From NCBI RefSeq assembly GCF_041360795.1, contig NZ_JBFUPW010000001.1:1054001-1118000 (forward strand): a DNA stretch of 64,000 nucleotides, in the 5' to 3' direction. The stretch comes from Arthrobacter_E sp041360795 (GTDB lineage: Bacteria > Actinomycetota > Actinomycetes > Actinomycetales > Micrococcaceae). A program made the translations under genes and the position numbers. The notes beneath the pieces are model-generated. The model was not told where the DNA came from. It saw nothing but the letters and a program-made list of their open reading frames with translations, and did no database searches. Positions 41,970-51,025 of the stretch are shown here, one piece after another; positions within the stretch are counted from its first letter, which is position 1; the number at the start of each line of letters is the position of its first letter.

Positions 41970-43361
41970 TCAGTTGGCCACGAAGTACAGGCGCTTGTTC
42001 ACGAACTCGTCCATGCCCAGCGGGCCCAGCTCGCGGCCGAAACCGGAGCGCTTGACGCCGCCGAACGGCAGCTCGGCGCCTTCGCCGGCGGGGGTGTTGA
42101 CGTTGGCCATGCCCACCTGGAGCTTGTCCGCGATCTGACGGGCACGGTCTTCGTCCTTGGCGAACACGGCGCCGCCGAGGCCGAACGGGGTGTTGTTGGC
42201 CAGCTCGAGAGCCTCGTCATCGCTCGTGACCTTGTAGACCACGGCCACGGGGCCGAACAGCTCCTCCTGGAAGGCGCGCATGTCCGGGGTGACGCCCGTG
42301 AGGACGGCGGGGGAGTAGTACGCGCTGTCACCCTCGGCCAGGACACCACCCGCGTGCAGGGTCGCGCCCTTGGCGACGGCGTCCTGCACCTGGGCGTCGA
42401 GGTCCTCGGCCGCACGGCGCGAGGACATGGGGCCGTAGGAGTTCTCGCCCGGCTCCAGCGGGTTGGCCGGGCTGACGGCCTTGGCCAGCTCGGTCAGCTC
42501 GGACACGAAGTCGTCGAAGATGTCCTCCATGACGATCATGCGCTTGTTGGAGTTGCAGGCCTGGCCCGTGTTGTAGATGCGGGTGCCCCACGCGGTGGCG
42601 GCGGCTTCCTTGATGTCATCGGAATCCAGGATCACGTACGGGTCGGAACCGCCGAGTTCCAGCACGGCCTTCTTGAGGGCCTTGCCGGCCTGGGCGCCGA
42701 TGATGGCGCCGGCACGCTCTGAACCGGTCAGGGAGACGCCCTGGATGCGCGGGTCCTCGATGATCGTGGAGATCTGCTCGTGCGTGGCGAACACGTTGAC
42801 GTAGGCCCCCTCGGGGACGCCGGCATCGCGGAAGATCTGCTCGATCGCCAGCGCGGAACGCGGGCAGGATTCGGCGTGCTTCAGAAGCACGGTGTTGCCG
42901 AGCACGAGGTTCGGGCCGGCGAAGCGTGCCACCTGGTAGTACGGGAAGTTCCACGGCATGATGCCCAGCAGCGGGCCGATCGGCAGGCGCTGGATGACGG
43001 CCTTGCCATCGGCGAGGGTCGGGACCTCCTGATCCGCGACGAAGGCGGGGCCGTGCTCGGCGTAGTAACCGACGATCGCGCTGGAGAACTCGGCTTCCTC
43101 GACACCTTCGTGGAACGGCTTGCCCATCTCCGTGGCGGCGATGCGGGCGAGCTCCTCCTTGCGCTCTTCGAACAGTTCGGCCGCGCGCTGCACGACGGCG
43201 GCGCGCTCCTCGATGGTCCGCGATCCCCAGTCCTCGTAGGCGGTCTGGGCCTTGGTCAGCGCATCCTGCACCTCAGCATCGGTGGAGAAGGGGAACTCCT
43301 CCACGACCTCGCCGGTGGCAGGGTTCGTGACCCGGTAGCCCTGTTTTGTGGTCGTCGCCAT
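41970..43361 (-). CDS. Aldehyde dehydrogenase, succinate-semialdehyde dehydrogenase type
   Basis: A 463-residue NAD(P)-dependent enzyme. Cofactor motif LTGSERAGAIIG near residues 214-225, general base Glu in LELGGSDPYV near 235, nucleophile C269 in NTGQACNSNKR. The pattern (MPWNFPYYQVARFAGPNL, LPFGGVKRSGFGRELG) is that of the GabD1/SSADH branch, so succinate semialdehyde or a similar omega-amino or guanidino aldehyde is the likely substrate. ATG behind AAAAGGACA. The promoter candidate TTGGGA-N16-TATAGT is about 230 nt upstream. It may supply the aldehyde step for the neighbouring amino-acid catabolic genes. Confidence 0.9.
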   Translation of the reverse strand: MATTTKQGYRVTNPATGEVVEEFPFSTDAEVQDALTKAQTAYEDWGSRTIEERAAVVQRAAELFEERKEELARIAATEMGKPFHEGVEEAEFSSAIVGYYAEHGPAFVADQEVPTLADGKAVIQRLPIGPLLGIMPWNFPYYQVARFAGPNLVLGNTVLLKHAESCPRSALAIEQIFRDAGVPEGAYVNVFATHEQISTIIEDPRIQGVSLTGSERAGAIIGAQAGKALKKAVLELGGSDPYVILDSDDIKEAAATAWGTRIYNTGQACNSNKRMIVMEDIFDDFVSELTELAKAVSPANPLEPGENSYGPMSSRRAAEDLDAQVQDAVAKGATLHAGGVLAEGDSAYYSPAVLTGVTPDMRAFQEELFGPVAVVYKVTSDDEALELANNTPFGLGGAVFAKDEDRARQIADKLQVGMANVNTPAGEGAELPFGGVKRSGFGRELGPLGMDEFVNKRLYFVAN

Positions 43362-43807
43362 TGAACGTGTCCTTTTCGCTTCAGCTACGAGGTCCGGTGG
43401 GAACCGGACCTAATTTTCTACACGCATTCATTTTCCACTGGCAGACGCGGTTCGGCTAGCCCCTGCCCGTCTTGCGGACGCCGTGCCTCACGAGCCTATC
43501 CCCGCGCGCCCCCTGAATGCGAAGGATTGCGTGGGGCCGGAAAACGTCGCCCGCGAGGGGTCTGTGACTCCGGCCACAAGGTCTGATGAGTAAATACTAT
43601 AGTTCCAGATGATTTATTCCCAAGGGCGACGCCGGGAAGGTCCCGGACGGGCTGCTCTGGCCCCGGAGCAGGACTGTTGCTAGCCTGCCAAGTGTCCTGT
43701 GAGGACGCTCACGAAGCCGTCCCACGTCAGCTCGGGTCCCGCGGATCGGCACGAACCGTCCGGGGTCCCGTTTTCCACGCAAGCTTTCCACTCAAGGAGC
43801 CGGGTCC
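43362..43807. promoter_or_regulatory. 446-bp divergent intergenic region
   Basis: No gene is seen. On the minus strand TTGGGA (43618-43623), a 16-nt spacer and TATAGT (43596-43601) make a good sigma-A-type promoter for the aldehyde dehydrogenase. The AT-rich patch 43588-43620 is the only such island in the gap and may also hold the plus-strand promoter of the SDR gene (TACTAT at 43595-43600). Confidence 0.5.
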
Positions 43808-44563
43808 ATGGAACTCACCGCCACAGCAGCCCTCGTCACCGGAGGGGCCTCCGGCCTCGGAGCGGCCACGGCGGCCGCCCTCGTGGAGCGTGGGGCCCGC
43901 GTCTTCGCCCTGGACCTCCCGCAGCAGCTGGAGCACGCTTCGGCGCCCGACGGCGTGACCTTCATCCCCGCCGACGTGACCGACGCGGCTCAGGTCCAGG
44001 CCGCCGTCGAGCAGGCCGGCGCGGAGCTGCCGCTCCGCACCGTGGTGAACTGCGCGGGGATCGCCCCGAGCCGCCGGATCCTTGGCAGGAACGGCGTCCA
44101 CGACCCCCAGCTGTTCGCCACGGTCCTCAACGTCAACCTCCTCGGGACCTTCACCGTCCTCGCCTATGCCTCGGAAGCCATCGCTGCCACGGCCGCGGAC
44201 GACGATGGCCAGCGCGGCGTCATCATCAACACCGCCTCCGTCGCCGCTTACGAAGGCCAGATCGGCCAGGTGGCGTACTCGGCGTCGAAGGCCGGCGTCG
44301 TGGGCATGACCCTGCCGGCCGCGCGCGATCTGGCACGGCACGGGATCCGGGTCTGCACCATCGCTCCGGGGATCGTCGACACACCCATGCTCGCCACGGT
44401 GAGCGAGGAGTACCGGGCGGGCCTCGCCGCGAGCGTGCCCTTCCCGCAGCGGCTCTGCCGCCCCGAGGAGTACGCCCGGTTGGTGACGATGATCGTCGAG
44501 CACGACTACCTCAACGGCGAGACGATCCGCATGGACGGCGCTCTCAGGATGGCTCCGCAGTAG
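43808..44563 (+). CDS. SDR oxidoreductase, type II 3-hydroxyacyl-CoA dehydrogenase-like
   Basis: A 251-residue classical SDR. The cofactor motif TGGASGLG lies near residues 11-18, NCAGIAPS near 82-89, and the catalytic Tyr157-x3-Lys161 sits in YSASKAG. The insertion after strand 5 (ATAADDDGQRGVIINTASVAAYEGQIGQ) and the PGIVDTPML segment match human HSD17B10-like 3-hydroxyacyl-CoA or 2-methyl-3-hydroxybutyryl-CoA dehydrogenases. Such enzymes serve branched-chain amino acid or fatty acid breakdown. ATG behind AAGGAG. It converges on the ThDP enzyme gene with a 53-nt gap. Confidence 0.85.
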   Translation: MELTATAALVTGGASGLGAATAAALVERGARVFALDLPQQLEHASAPDGVTFIPADVTDAAQVQAAVEQAGAELPLRTVVNCAGIAPSRRILGRNGVHDPQLFATVLNVNLLGTFTVLAYASEAIAATAADDDGQRGVIINTASVAAYEGQIGQVAYSASKAGVVGMTLPAARDLARHGIRVCTIAPGIVDTPMLATVSEEYRAGLAASVPFPQRLCRPEEYARLVTMIVEHDYLNGETIRMDGALRMAPQ

Positions 44564-44616
44564 GTTCCGCTGCGGCAGCGTGGGTCCCGGGGCGGCACTG
44601 CCCCGTGACCCGTCGC

Positions 44617-46341
44617 TCAGCCCTGTGCGTCGTCCGGCGACTCGCCGTCCTCGCGAGCGTCGCTGAAGACCCCGAGCGGCACATGGACGAGTTGCACGCC
44701 TCCTGAGGCGAGTGCCTGCTCGACGGCGGGCCGCACCTCCGCCGCGGCCCTCACCGACACGCCGTGTCCGCCGAAGGCCGTGGCGAGCGCCGCCCAGTCC
44801 GGCTGGCGCAGTTCGACGCCCACCGGGGGGATCCCGCGGTCCGCCTCGTTCTGCTTGATCTCGGCGTAGCCGCCGTTGTCGACGCACACCACCACGAGGT
44901 CCAGGCCCTGCTCCACCGCCGTGGCGAACTCCTGCACCGCGAACATCAGCGCGCCGTCGCCCACGACCGCCACCACGGGCCGGTCCGGAGCGCCGACCTT
45001 GGCCCCGATCGCAGCAGGCAACCCGTAGCCGAGCGTGGCGTAGGCGGGGGTGTAGAGGAACGAGTGCGGTTCGTCCTGGGGGATGAAGGTGGACGTGCCG
45101 AAGTAGGTGATCTGTGAGGAGTCGCCGGCGATGATCGTGTCCGCCGGGACCGCGGCCTGAATCTCGGAGGCCAGGGCGGCGAGATCCGGGGCCATCGCCC
45201 GGCCGGCGTCCTTCAGCTCGGTGCGGAGGGCGCTGAGCCGGGCCGTGAGCCCGGAGCCGCGCGGCTCGTGGCCCGTGGGAGGGGCGGTCGCCGCCTCAGA
45301 GAGCGCGCTCCGCACCGCCTCGAGCAACTGCGGGAGCACTGCCGCGCTGTGCCCCACCAGCCGGACGTCCGCGCTCAGGTTCGTGTCCATCTGGCGTTCC
45401 AGGATGTCCACCCGGATCACCGTGCCACGGGGCGCCACCTCGCCACCCCAGAGTTCGGCCTCGCCCACCTTGGAGCCAACAACGAGCAGGACATCGGCGT
45501 CATTGCACAGCGCCTGCGCCGCGGGAAGACGGATGTCGGAGCCGAGGGAGAGCGGATGGGATTCAGGGAGAGCGCCCTTCCCGTTCAGGGTCGTGACCAC
45601 GGGGGCCGGCAGGGATTCCGCCAAGGCGCGCAGAGCGCCACGGCCCGGCAGCGAGCCGCCGCCGGCCAGGAGGACCGGGCGGGCCGCCCCGGCGAGCAGT
45701 CGCGCGGCGGTGGCGACGGCGTCGTCGTCCGCGGGGGCGGGGGCCGGCGCGGGGCGTGCGGCGAGAAGCCGACTGCTCAGCGCAGCGGGGCCTTCCAGGA
45801 CGTCCAGGGGCACTTCGAGGTGGACCGGGCGCGGACGGGTGCCGCGGAACAGCGCGAAGGCCCGGTGAATGGCCTCCACGGCCTCCTCGGCGGAGGTGGC
45901 GCGGAGGCTCCACTCGACGATCGCTCCGGCGGCCGCCGTCGAGTCCTTGGTCTCGTGCAGCGCTCCGCGGTCCGCGAATTCGTCACCCAGTGCCGGGCCG
46001 GGGGAGAGCAGGAGGAGGGGGCGGGATTCGCAATAGGCCGTCCCGGCGGCGGAGAGGGCGTTGAGCAGACCCGGGCCGGACGTCGTGATGACGACGCCGG
46101 GCAGTCCCGTCTGCTGAGCCCAGCCGTCCGCGGCGTACCCGGCGCCCTGTTCGTGACGGCTGGTCACGGGGTGGATCCCCAGCGGCGCGAGGTGGCGGTA
46201 GAACTCGAGATTGTGGGTGCCGGGGATGCCGAAGATCGTGTCGATGCCGTAGTTGCTCAGGGTCGTCATGATCGCGAGCCCGGCGTTGGCGTACGGTCCG
46301 GCCTCGATCGGCTGCTGCTCGGGGGAGGTGATGGTGTTCAT
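44617..46341 (-). CDS. ThDP-dependent enzyme, AruI-like 2-oxoacid decarboxylase
   Basis: A 574-residue protein with the acetolactate-synthase architecture: PYR domain with Glu64 (SRHEQGAGYAADGW), a central domain, and the PP domain with GDGALMF...DNGGY near residues 455-486. FGIPGTHNLEFYRHL and SAAGTAYCESRPLLLLSPGP resemble 5-guanidino-2-oxopentanoate decarboxylase (AruI) more than biosynthetic IlvB. The likely job is decarboxylation of a 2-oxo acid made by the nearby aminotransferase. It ends the minus-strand operon; only 3 nt separate it from the amidohydrolase. Substrate inferred. Confidence 0.8.
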   Translation of the reverse strand: MNTITSPEQQPIEAGPYANAGLAIMTTLSNYGIDTIFGIPGTHNLEFYRHLAPLGIHPVTSRHEQGAGYAADGWAQQTGLPGVVITTSGPGLLNALSAAGTAYCESRPLLLLSPGPALGDEFADRGALHETKDSTAAAGAIVEWSLRATSAEEAVEAIHRAFALFRGTRPRPVHLEVPLDVLEGPAALSSRLLAARPAPAPAPADDDAVATAARLLAGAARPVLLAGGGSLPGRGALRALAESLPAPVVTTLNGKGALPESHPLSLGSDIRLPAAQALCNDADVLLVVGSKVGEAELWGGEVAPRGTVIRVDILERQMDTNLSADVRLVGHSAAVLPQLLEAVRSALSEAATAPPTGHEPRGSGLTARLSALRTELKDAGRAMAPDLAALASEIQAAVPADTIIAGDSSQITYFGTSTFIPQDEPHSFLYTPAYATLGYGLPAAIGAKVGAPDRPVVAVVGDGALMFAVQEFATAVEQGLDLVVVCVDNGGYAEIKQNEADRGIPPVGVELRQPDWAALATAFGGHGVSVRAAAEVRPAVEQALASGGVQLVHVPLGVFSDAREDGESPDDAQG

Positions 46342-46344
46342 GGC

Positions 46345-48057
46345 TCAGTCCTGGTTCGCGTGCTGTGCGGGGATGGCGGTGGGGGTTCCGGCGAGGAAGC
46401 GGCGACGCCCGTCCACCCAGGTCTGCAGGACCTGGATCCGGGCGATCTCGTCCTCGGGGACCGTGAGGGGATCGGCGGACAGTACTGCGAAGTCGGCCCG
46501 CTTGCCGACCGCGAGGGAGCCGAGATCGGTTTCCCGTCCGATCGCCCGGGCGGCCGTGAGGGTGTGCGCCGTCAGGGCCTCTTCACGGGTGATGCGCAGA
46601 TCGAGGGAACCGAGCCGGTGGCCCCGGCGGGTGACACGGGTGACCGCGGCCTGGATGGCCTCGAGGGGCAGCGGATCTGCCACGGGGGCGTCGGAGCTGA
46701 TGGTGACCGGCACACCGGCCCGGACGAATTCACCGAGCGGGTTGAAGCGCTCGCCGGGTGTGCCGATGGCGGCGGTGACGCCCTCGCCCCAGTTGTAGTA
46801 GTGCTGCGGCTGATTGACCGGGAAGATTCCGGCGGTGGCCATCCGCTCGATCTGCTCGGGCGTCGGCAGACCGCAGTGTTCGATCCGGTGCCGCGCGTCG
46901 TCGTCCGGACGGTCCTCCAGAGCTGCTTCGATCGCCCCGATGACCATCTCCAGCGCGGTGGGGGACTGCGCGTGGGTGGCCGTCTGAATGCCCGCGGCGT
47001 GCGCTTTGCGGATCAGCTCCCGGTATTCAGCGGGCTCGTGGTAGAGCTGGCCGGTCCGGCACGGATCGCCGACGTAGCCGTCCGGGAAGTACGCGGTCCA
47101 GCCGCCCAGGGTCCCGTCCGCGTAGAGCTTGATCCCGGCGAAGCTGAGCATGTCGTTGCCGAAGGCGCCGTGCAGGCCCATCTCGAGCGCGTCGTCGAGC
47201 AGATGGGACAGCAGATACATGCTCACGCGGGTCTTCAGGCCGTCGGCTTCAGCCAGCCGCAGGTACATGTCGAACTCGCGGCGGGACACCTGGGCGTCGC
47301 CGATCGCGGTCACCCCGCCGGCCAGGAACTTCTCCTGGGCGGTCGCGAGCTGACGGAGGTGCTCCTCCGGGGCGTCGGCGAGGTGGAAGTTCGGACCGTG
47401 GTGGCCCACCTTCACGCCATGCACCCCGGTGAGGACGTTGCAGGCGGCGTCGGACAGCTCGCCCGTGAGCTCGCCGTCGGCGTCCCGGAAGAACTCGCCG
47501 CCCGGGGGATTCGGGGTGTCCCGCGTGACGCCGTGGAGCTCCAGGGTGAAGCTGTTCACCACCCCGCCGTGCCCCGACGCGTTCATCAGGTACACCTCAC
47601 GGTCGGTGGCCACCTGGTCCAGCTCGTGCCGCGTGGGGTGGCGGCCCTCCACGAGGTTCCGGTGTTCGTACCCGTAGCCGCGCACCGGCAGGCCAGCCGG
47701 CAGGTCTCTCGCGGCCTCCTGCAGGAGCGCCACGATCTCGGGAATGGACCCGGCCTTCTCCGGTCCGCAGTCCACCCACGTCATGAGCTGGCCGTACATG
47801 AGCGGGTGGGCGTGTGCGTCGATGAAGCCGGGGACGACGACGGCGCCGCCCAGGTCGACGACCTCCGGCGCCGCGGGGCTCAGGGCCGCCGCTGCCGTGA
47901 GGCAGTGCTCGAGCGTCCCAGCCGCGGCGATGTCCTGGCCGAAGACGAGGAGGGCCTCCGGCGAGGACCCGTCCTCCAGGGTGTGGAAGGTGGCGTGGTG
48001 GAGCACCACAGGGTGGGCCTGGGCGGCGGACCGGTGGAAGGTGGTGAGGGTGCGCAT
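46345..48057 (-). CDS. Amidohydrolase family protein (YtcJ/amidohydrolase_3 type)
   Basis: A 570-residue TIM-barrel metal hydrolase. The metal ligands begin with H82 and H84 (GFIDAHAHPL). Later ligands are in ATHAQSP, RHRIEHCGL and TISSDAPVADP. The small beta domain is made from both termini. This branch hydrolyses N-substituted amides, formamides or carbamates, so it may free the amino acid handled by the neighbouring genes. It is followed at 3 nt by the ThDP enzyme gene and preceded by 120 nt and then the importer genes. No signal peptide. ATG 48057. Confidence 0.85.
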   Translation of the reverse strand: MRTLTTFHRSAAQAHPVVLHHATFHTLEDGSSPEALLVFGQDIAAAGTLEHCLTAAAALSPAAPEVVDLGGAVVVPGFIDAHAHPLMYGQLMTWVDCGPEKAGSIPEIVALLQEAARDLPAGLPVRGYGYEHRNLVEGRHPTRHELDQVATDREVYLMNASGHGGVVNSFTLELHGVTRDTPNPPGGEFFRDADGELTGELSDAACNVLTGVHGVKVGHHGPNFHLADAPEEHLRQLATAQEKFLAGGVTAIGDAQVSRREFDMYLRLAEADGLKTRVSMYLLSHLLDDALEMGLHGAFGNDMLSFAGIKLYADGTLGGWTAYFPDGYVGDPCRTGQLYHEPAEYRELIRKAHAAGIQTATHAQSPTALEMVIGAIEAALEDRPDDDARHRIEHCGLPTPEQIERMATAGIFPVNQPQHYYNWGEGVTAAIGTPGERFNPLGEFVRAGVPVTISSDAPVADPLPLEAIQAAVTRVTRRGHRLGSLDLRITREEALTAHTLTAARAIGRETDLGSLAVGKRADFAVLSADPLTVPEDEIARIQVLQTWVDGRRRFLAGTPTAIPAQHANQD

Positions 48058-48177
48058 GGGGGGCTTTCGGTCGAAGAGGCGAGGGGCGGGACGACGACGG
48101 TCCGTGGCAGCAGGCGCCGGGTGCGGGAACTCCGCGGCAGGGTTCCTGGTCAGAGAACTTGCGTCGGAGGAGCTCCG

Positions 48178-48936
48178 TCAGAGGACCTTGGAGAGGAAGG
48201 ACCGGGTGCGGTCGTGCTGCGGGTTCAGGAGGACGTCGTCCGGGAGGCCCTGTTCCACGATCACGCCGCCGTCCATGAAGACCACGACGTCCGCCACTTC
48301 ACGGGCGAACCCCATCTCGTGGGTCACGACGATCATGGTCATGCCACTCGCGGCCAGCTGCTTCATCACGTCCAGCACTTCGCCGACCAGCTCGGGGTCC
48401 AGGGCCGAGGTGGGTTCGTCGAACAGCATGAGGTCGGGCTTCATGGAGAGGGCCCGGGCGATCGCCACCCGTTGCTGCTGACCGCCGGAGAGCTGGGACG
48501 GGTAGTTGTTGGCACGCTCGGCCAGGCCCACTTTGGCCAGGAGTTCCCTGGCCTCGCTCTCCGCCAGGGCCTTGGGCGTCTTGAGCAGCTTGGTGGGGCC
48601 GAACATCACGTTCTCCAGGGCCGTCATGTGCCCGAAGAGGTTGAAACTCTGGAACACCATGCCGATGCGGGCACGTCGTCGGTCGATCTCGGCGTCGGAC
48701 GCTTCGACCAGACGGTCGCCGTGCACGTTGTAGCCGATCATCTGGTCATTGACCAGGATGGCGCCTGCGGTGGTGACCTCGAGGTGGTTCACGCAGCGCA
48801 GCAGCGTGGATTTGCCGGAGCCGGACGGGCCGATCAGGCACACCACCTGCTGCGGTTCCACACGGAAATCGATCCCCTTGAGGACCTCGACCGGGCCGAA
48901 GCTCTTGTGGACGTTGAGGAACTCGACGGTAGCCAT
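48178..48936 (-). CDS. Polar amino acid ABC transporter, ATP-binding protein
   Basis: A 252-residue ATPase of the GlnQ/HisP type. Walker A GPSGSGKST (36-44), Q-loop FQSFNLF, signature LSGGQQQR, Walker B LMLFDEPTSALD and H-loop THEMGFA are all intact. Its ATG overlaps the permease stop by one base (TGATG), so the two are translationally coupled. It drives uptake of one amino-acid-like substrate by the neighbouring permease and binding protein. Confidence 0.94.
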   Translation of the reverse strand: MATVEFLNVHKSFGPVEVLKGIDFRVEPQQVVCLIGPSGSGKSTLLRCVNHLEVTTAGAILVNDQMIGYNVHGDRLVEASDAEIDRRRARIGMVFQSFNLFGHMTALENVMFGPTKLLKTPKALAESEARELLAKVGLAERANNYPSQLSGGQQQRVAIARALSMKPDLMLFDEPTSALDPELVGEVLDVMKQLAASGMTMIVVTHEMGFAREVADVVVFMDGGVIVEQGLPDDVLLNPQHDRTRSFLSKVL

Positions 48937-49856
48937 CAGCGGGCCTCCTTCTTGGCGGGCTTGGCCGGACGGGCGGTGCCCTTGGAGTACTTCTTCTCGA
49001 GCCGCGACTGGAACCAGCTCAGGACGCTGGTCAGGGCGATGTACCAGATGCTGGCCACGATCAGCAGGGGGATCTGTTTGAGGTTCTGGGCGTAGATCTG
49101 CTGGGCGTTGTAGAGCAGGTCGCCGACGCCGATCACGATCACGAGCGAGGTGGTCTTGAGCATGGAGATCACGTTGTTGCCGATGGGCGGGATGATCACC
49201 TTCATGGACTGGGGGATCACCACGTACCAGAGGGTCTTCAGGTGACTGAAGCCCATGGACCGGCTGGCCTCCGTCTGTCCGGCGGGAACGCTGAGCAGAC
49301 CGGCCCGGATGATCTCCGCCGTGTATGCGGCCTCATTCAGTCCGAGACCCAGGATGGCCGCCCCCATCAGGGAGATGACGTCATTGGTGTTCCACTCCAC
49401 GAAGTTCGGTCCGATGAATGGGATGCCGATGCCGATGGTGGGGAACAGGGCCGCGGCGAAGCCCCAGAAGAGGAGCTGGACGAGCAGCGGTGTGCCGCGG
49501 AAGAACCAGATGTAGGCGCCGGCCACACCGGAGATGAGCCGGTTGGGGCTCATCCGCATCACGGCCAGGATCATGCCGACCGCGAAGCCGATGACCTCGG
49601 CGATGACGGTCAGCTCCAGGGTCAGGAGCAGACCGGCAAGGATGCGCGTGTCGAAGAGGTACTTGCCGACGGTGGGCCAGCCGAAGCCGGGGTTGGTCAG
49701 CAGGGTGCCCACCATCAGGAGGATGAGGAGGGCGATGACGATGACGGAGACCACCTGCCCGGGGCGCCGTCGTTTCAGGACGGGAAGCCCGGACATGGCC
49801 AGGTAATCGATCCGGCCGTGGTCTTCGGTCACGGTTCCGGGGCTGGAAGGGGTCAC
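48936..49856 (-). CDS. Polar amino acid ABC transporter, permease
   Basis: A 306-residue inner-membrane protein of the HisM/GlnP type, with about five to six transmembrane segments. The coupling loop EAAYTAEIIRAGLLSVPAGQTEAS, near residues 165-188, contains the EAA motif (cut here into its usual parts: EAAYTAEIIR, then SVPAGQTEAS). A 40-residue N-terminal extension is hydrophilic. It has no partner permease, so it probably works as a homodimer. The C-terminus is basic. Confidence 0.93.
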   Translation of the reverse strand: MTPSSPGTVTEDHGRIDYLAMSGLPVLKRRRPGQVVSVIVIALLILLMVGTLLTNPGFGWPTVGKYLFDTRILAGLLLTLELTVIAEVIGFAVGMILAVMRMSPNRLISGVAGAYIWFFRGTPLLVQLLFWGFAAALFPTIGIGIPFIGPNFVEWNTNDVISLMGAAILGLGLNEAAYTAEIIRAGLLSVPAGQTEASRSMGFSHLKTLWYVVIPQSMKVIIPPIGNNVISMLKTTSLVIVIGVGDLLYNAQQIYAQNLKQIPLLIVASIWYIALTSVLSWFQSRLEKKYSKGTARPAKPAKKEAR

Positions 49857-49883
49857 GGGGTGCTCCTGGTGTCGGCGCGCGGG

Positions 49884-50873
49884 CTACTTGACGGGGTTGA
49901 TCGCGGAGGCCGGGATCGCGGAGGCCGACATGCCCCAGGCGGAGAGGATCTTCTGGTAGGTGCCGTCCGCCATGAGCGAGCCGAGAGCCTTCTGGAACGC
50001 CTTGGCCAGGGCGGAGTCCGCCTTGTTGGTGATCACACCCGTGAGCGCAGGTTCCACGAGGATGCTGTCCACCGCGGAGAACACGTCCGGCTGCAGCTGT
50101 GAGTAGTACGCCACGAGGGCGTTGTCGGCGGCCATGGCCTGGGCGCGGCCCGTGGAGACGGCCTGATTCACGTTGTCCTGCTGCGGGAGGATCAGTGCGG
50201 TGATCTGGCCCTTGCCGGCGTCGGCGCACTGCTTCTGGAAGGCGGGGAGGACGGAGAGTGCCTGCGTGGTGCCGGTCTGAGCCGCCACGGTCTTGCCACA
50301 GAGGTCTTCCACCTTCTGCACGCCGGAGGGGTTGCCCTTCTTCACCATGACGGACGTGCCGCCCTTCATGTAGCTGACCATGTCCACCTGCGCGGCGCGG
50401 TCGGCCGTGATGGAGAAGGCGGCCCAGGAGGCGTCGTAGCGCTTGGCCTGGATGCCCGCGATGATGCCGTTGAAGTCACCCTTGCTGAAGTCGGCCTTGA
50501 GGCCCATCTTCTTGCCGACGGCGACGGCGAGGTCCGGCTCGAGGCCCACGAAGGCGCCGCTGCTGTCGGTGAAGGTGATGGGCGCGTAGGTCGGGTCGGT
50601 GACGAGGCTGAGGGCGCCCTTCTGCTTGAGGGCCGCCGGCACGAGGGCTTCGACCGCGGGATCCGCCTGCACGGCCTCCGCCGCCGTGCGGCCACCCGCG
50701 CCCACCCCGCCGGGGGCATTGGTGCCGGAGGCTCCCGGGTTGCCCGCCGCCGCCGGGGTCTCGGCGTTGGTGCAGGCGGAGGTGCCGGCCACGAGGGCGA
50801 GGGCGGTCAGGGTGAGAGCCGTGCGGCGGGCCAGGCGGCCGGCTGCGATCTTCTTGTCGGCGATCTTTTTCAT
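49884..50873 (-). CDS. Amino acid ABC transporter, substrate-binding lipoprotein
   Basis: A 329-residue solute-binding protein (SBP_bac_3 family). The signal peptide ends at a lipobox-like TSAC with the lipidated Cys34. A Gly/Ala-rich linker follows, then two lobes: KGALSLVTDPTYAPITF, VGLEPDLAVAVGKKMGL, FNGIIAGIQAKRYDASWAAF and GKTVAAQTGTTQ. It should deliver a polar or basic amino acid to the coupled permease. It is first in the minus-strand operon, and its promoter region contains a palindrome and a CRP-like site shared with the divergent TetR gene. Confidence 0.93.
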   Translation of the reverse strand: MKKIADKKIAAGRLARRTALTLTALALVAGTSACTNAETPAAAGNPGASGTNAPGGVGAGGRTAAEAVQADPAVEALVPAALKQKGALSLVTDPTYAPITFTDSSGAFVGLEPDLAVAVGKKMGLKADFSKGDFNGIIAGIQAKRYDASWAAFSITADRAAQVDMVSYMKGGTSVMVKKGNPSGVQKVEDLCGKTVAAQTGTTQALSVLPAFQKQCADAGKGQITALILPQQDNVNQAVSTGRAQAMAADNALVAYYSQLQPDVFSAVDSILVEPALTGVITNKADSALAKAFQKALGSLMADGTYQKILSAWGMSASAIPASAINPVK

Positions 50874-50930
50874 GGTGGGTCTTCCTTGGCGGCTGGAGGG
50901 GAGGCAGCTGGGGTTGCTGTTGAAAACTTC

Positions 50931-50947
50931 AATAAGTTCAACTTATT
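50931..50947. promoter_or_regulatory. Operator-like palindrome between importer and TetR genes
   Basis: AATAAGTT-C-AACTTATT is a perfect 8-1-8 palindrome in an AT-rich patch, with a further AACTT-type half-site at 50925-50930. It lies in the divergent region of the binding-protein gene (start 50873) and the TetR gene (start 51026), where a TetR operator would be expected. Confidence 0.6.
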
Positions 50948-50952
50948 ATTTG

Positions 50953-50968
50953 AGTGATGCGAGTCACT
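50953..50968. promoter_or_regulatory. CRP/GlxR-like site
   Basis: AGTGA-TGCGAG-TCACT compares well with the CRP/GlxR consensus TGTGA-N6-TCACA. It adjoins the operator-like palindrome and could add carbon-source control to the importer or TetR genes. Confidence 0.45.
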
Positions 50969-51025
50969 GTCAAGGGCGATCCGCTAGCGTTCTGAATGTC
51001 ACTGCAATCCGTCAGGAGGAAGTCC

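Noticed and set aside
45268..49095. A very long plus-strand open frame (over 1200 codons) across the ThDP enzyme, amidohydrolase and ABC genes
   Set aside because: It is antisense to four well-supported genes, spans their boundaries, and its translation is low-complexity Gly/Arg/Val/Asp/His with no domain. High GC content makes such shadow frames common.
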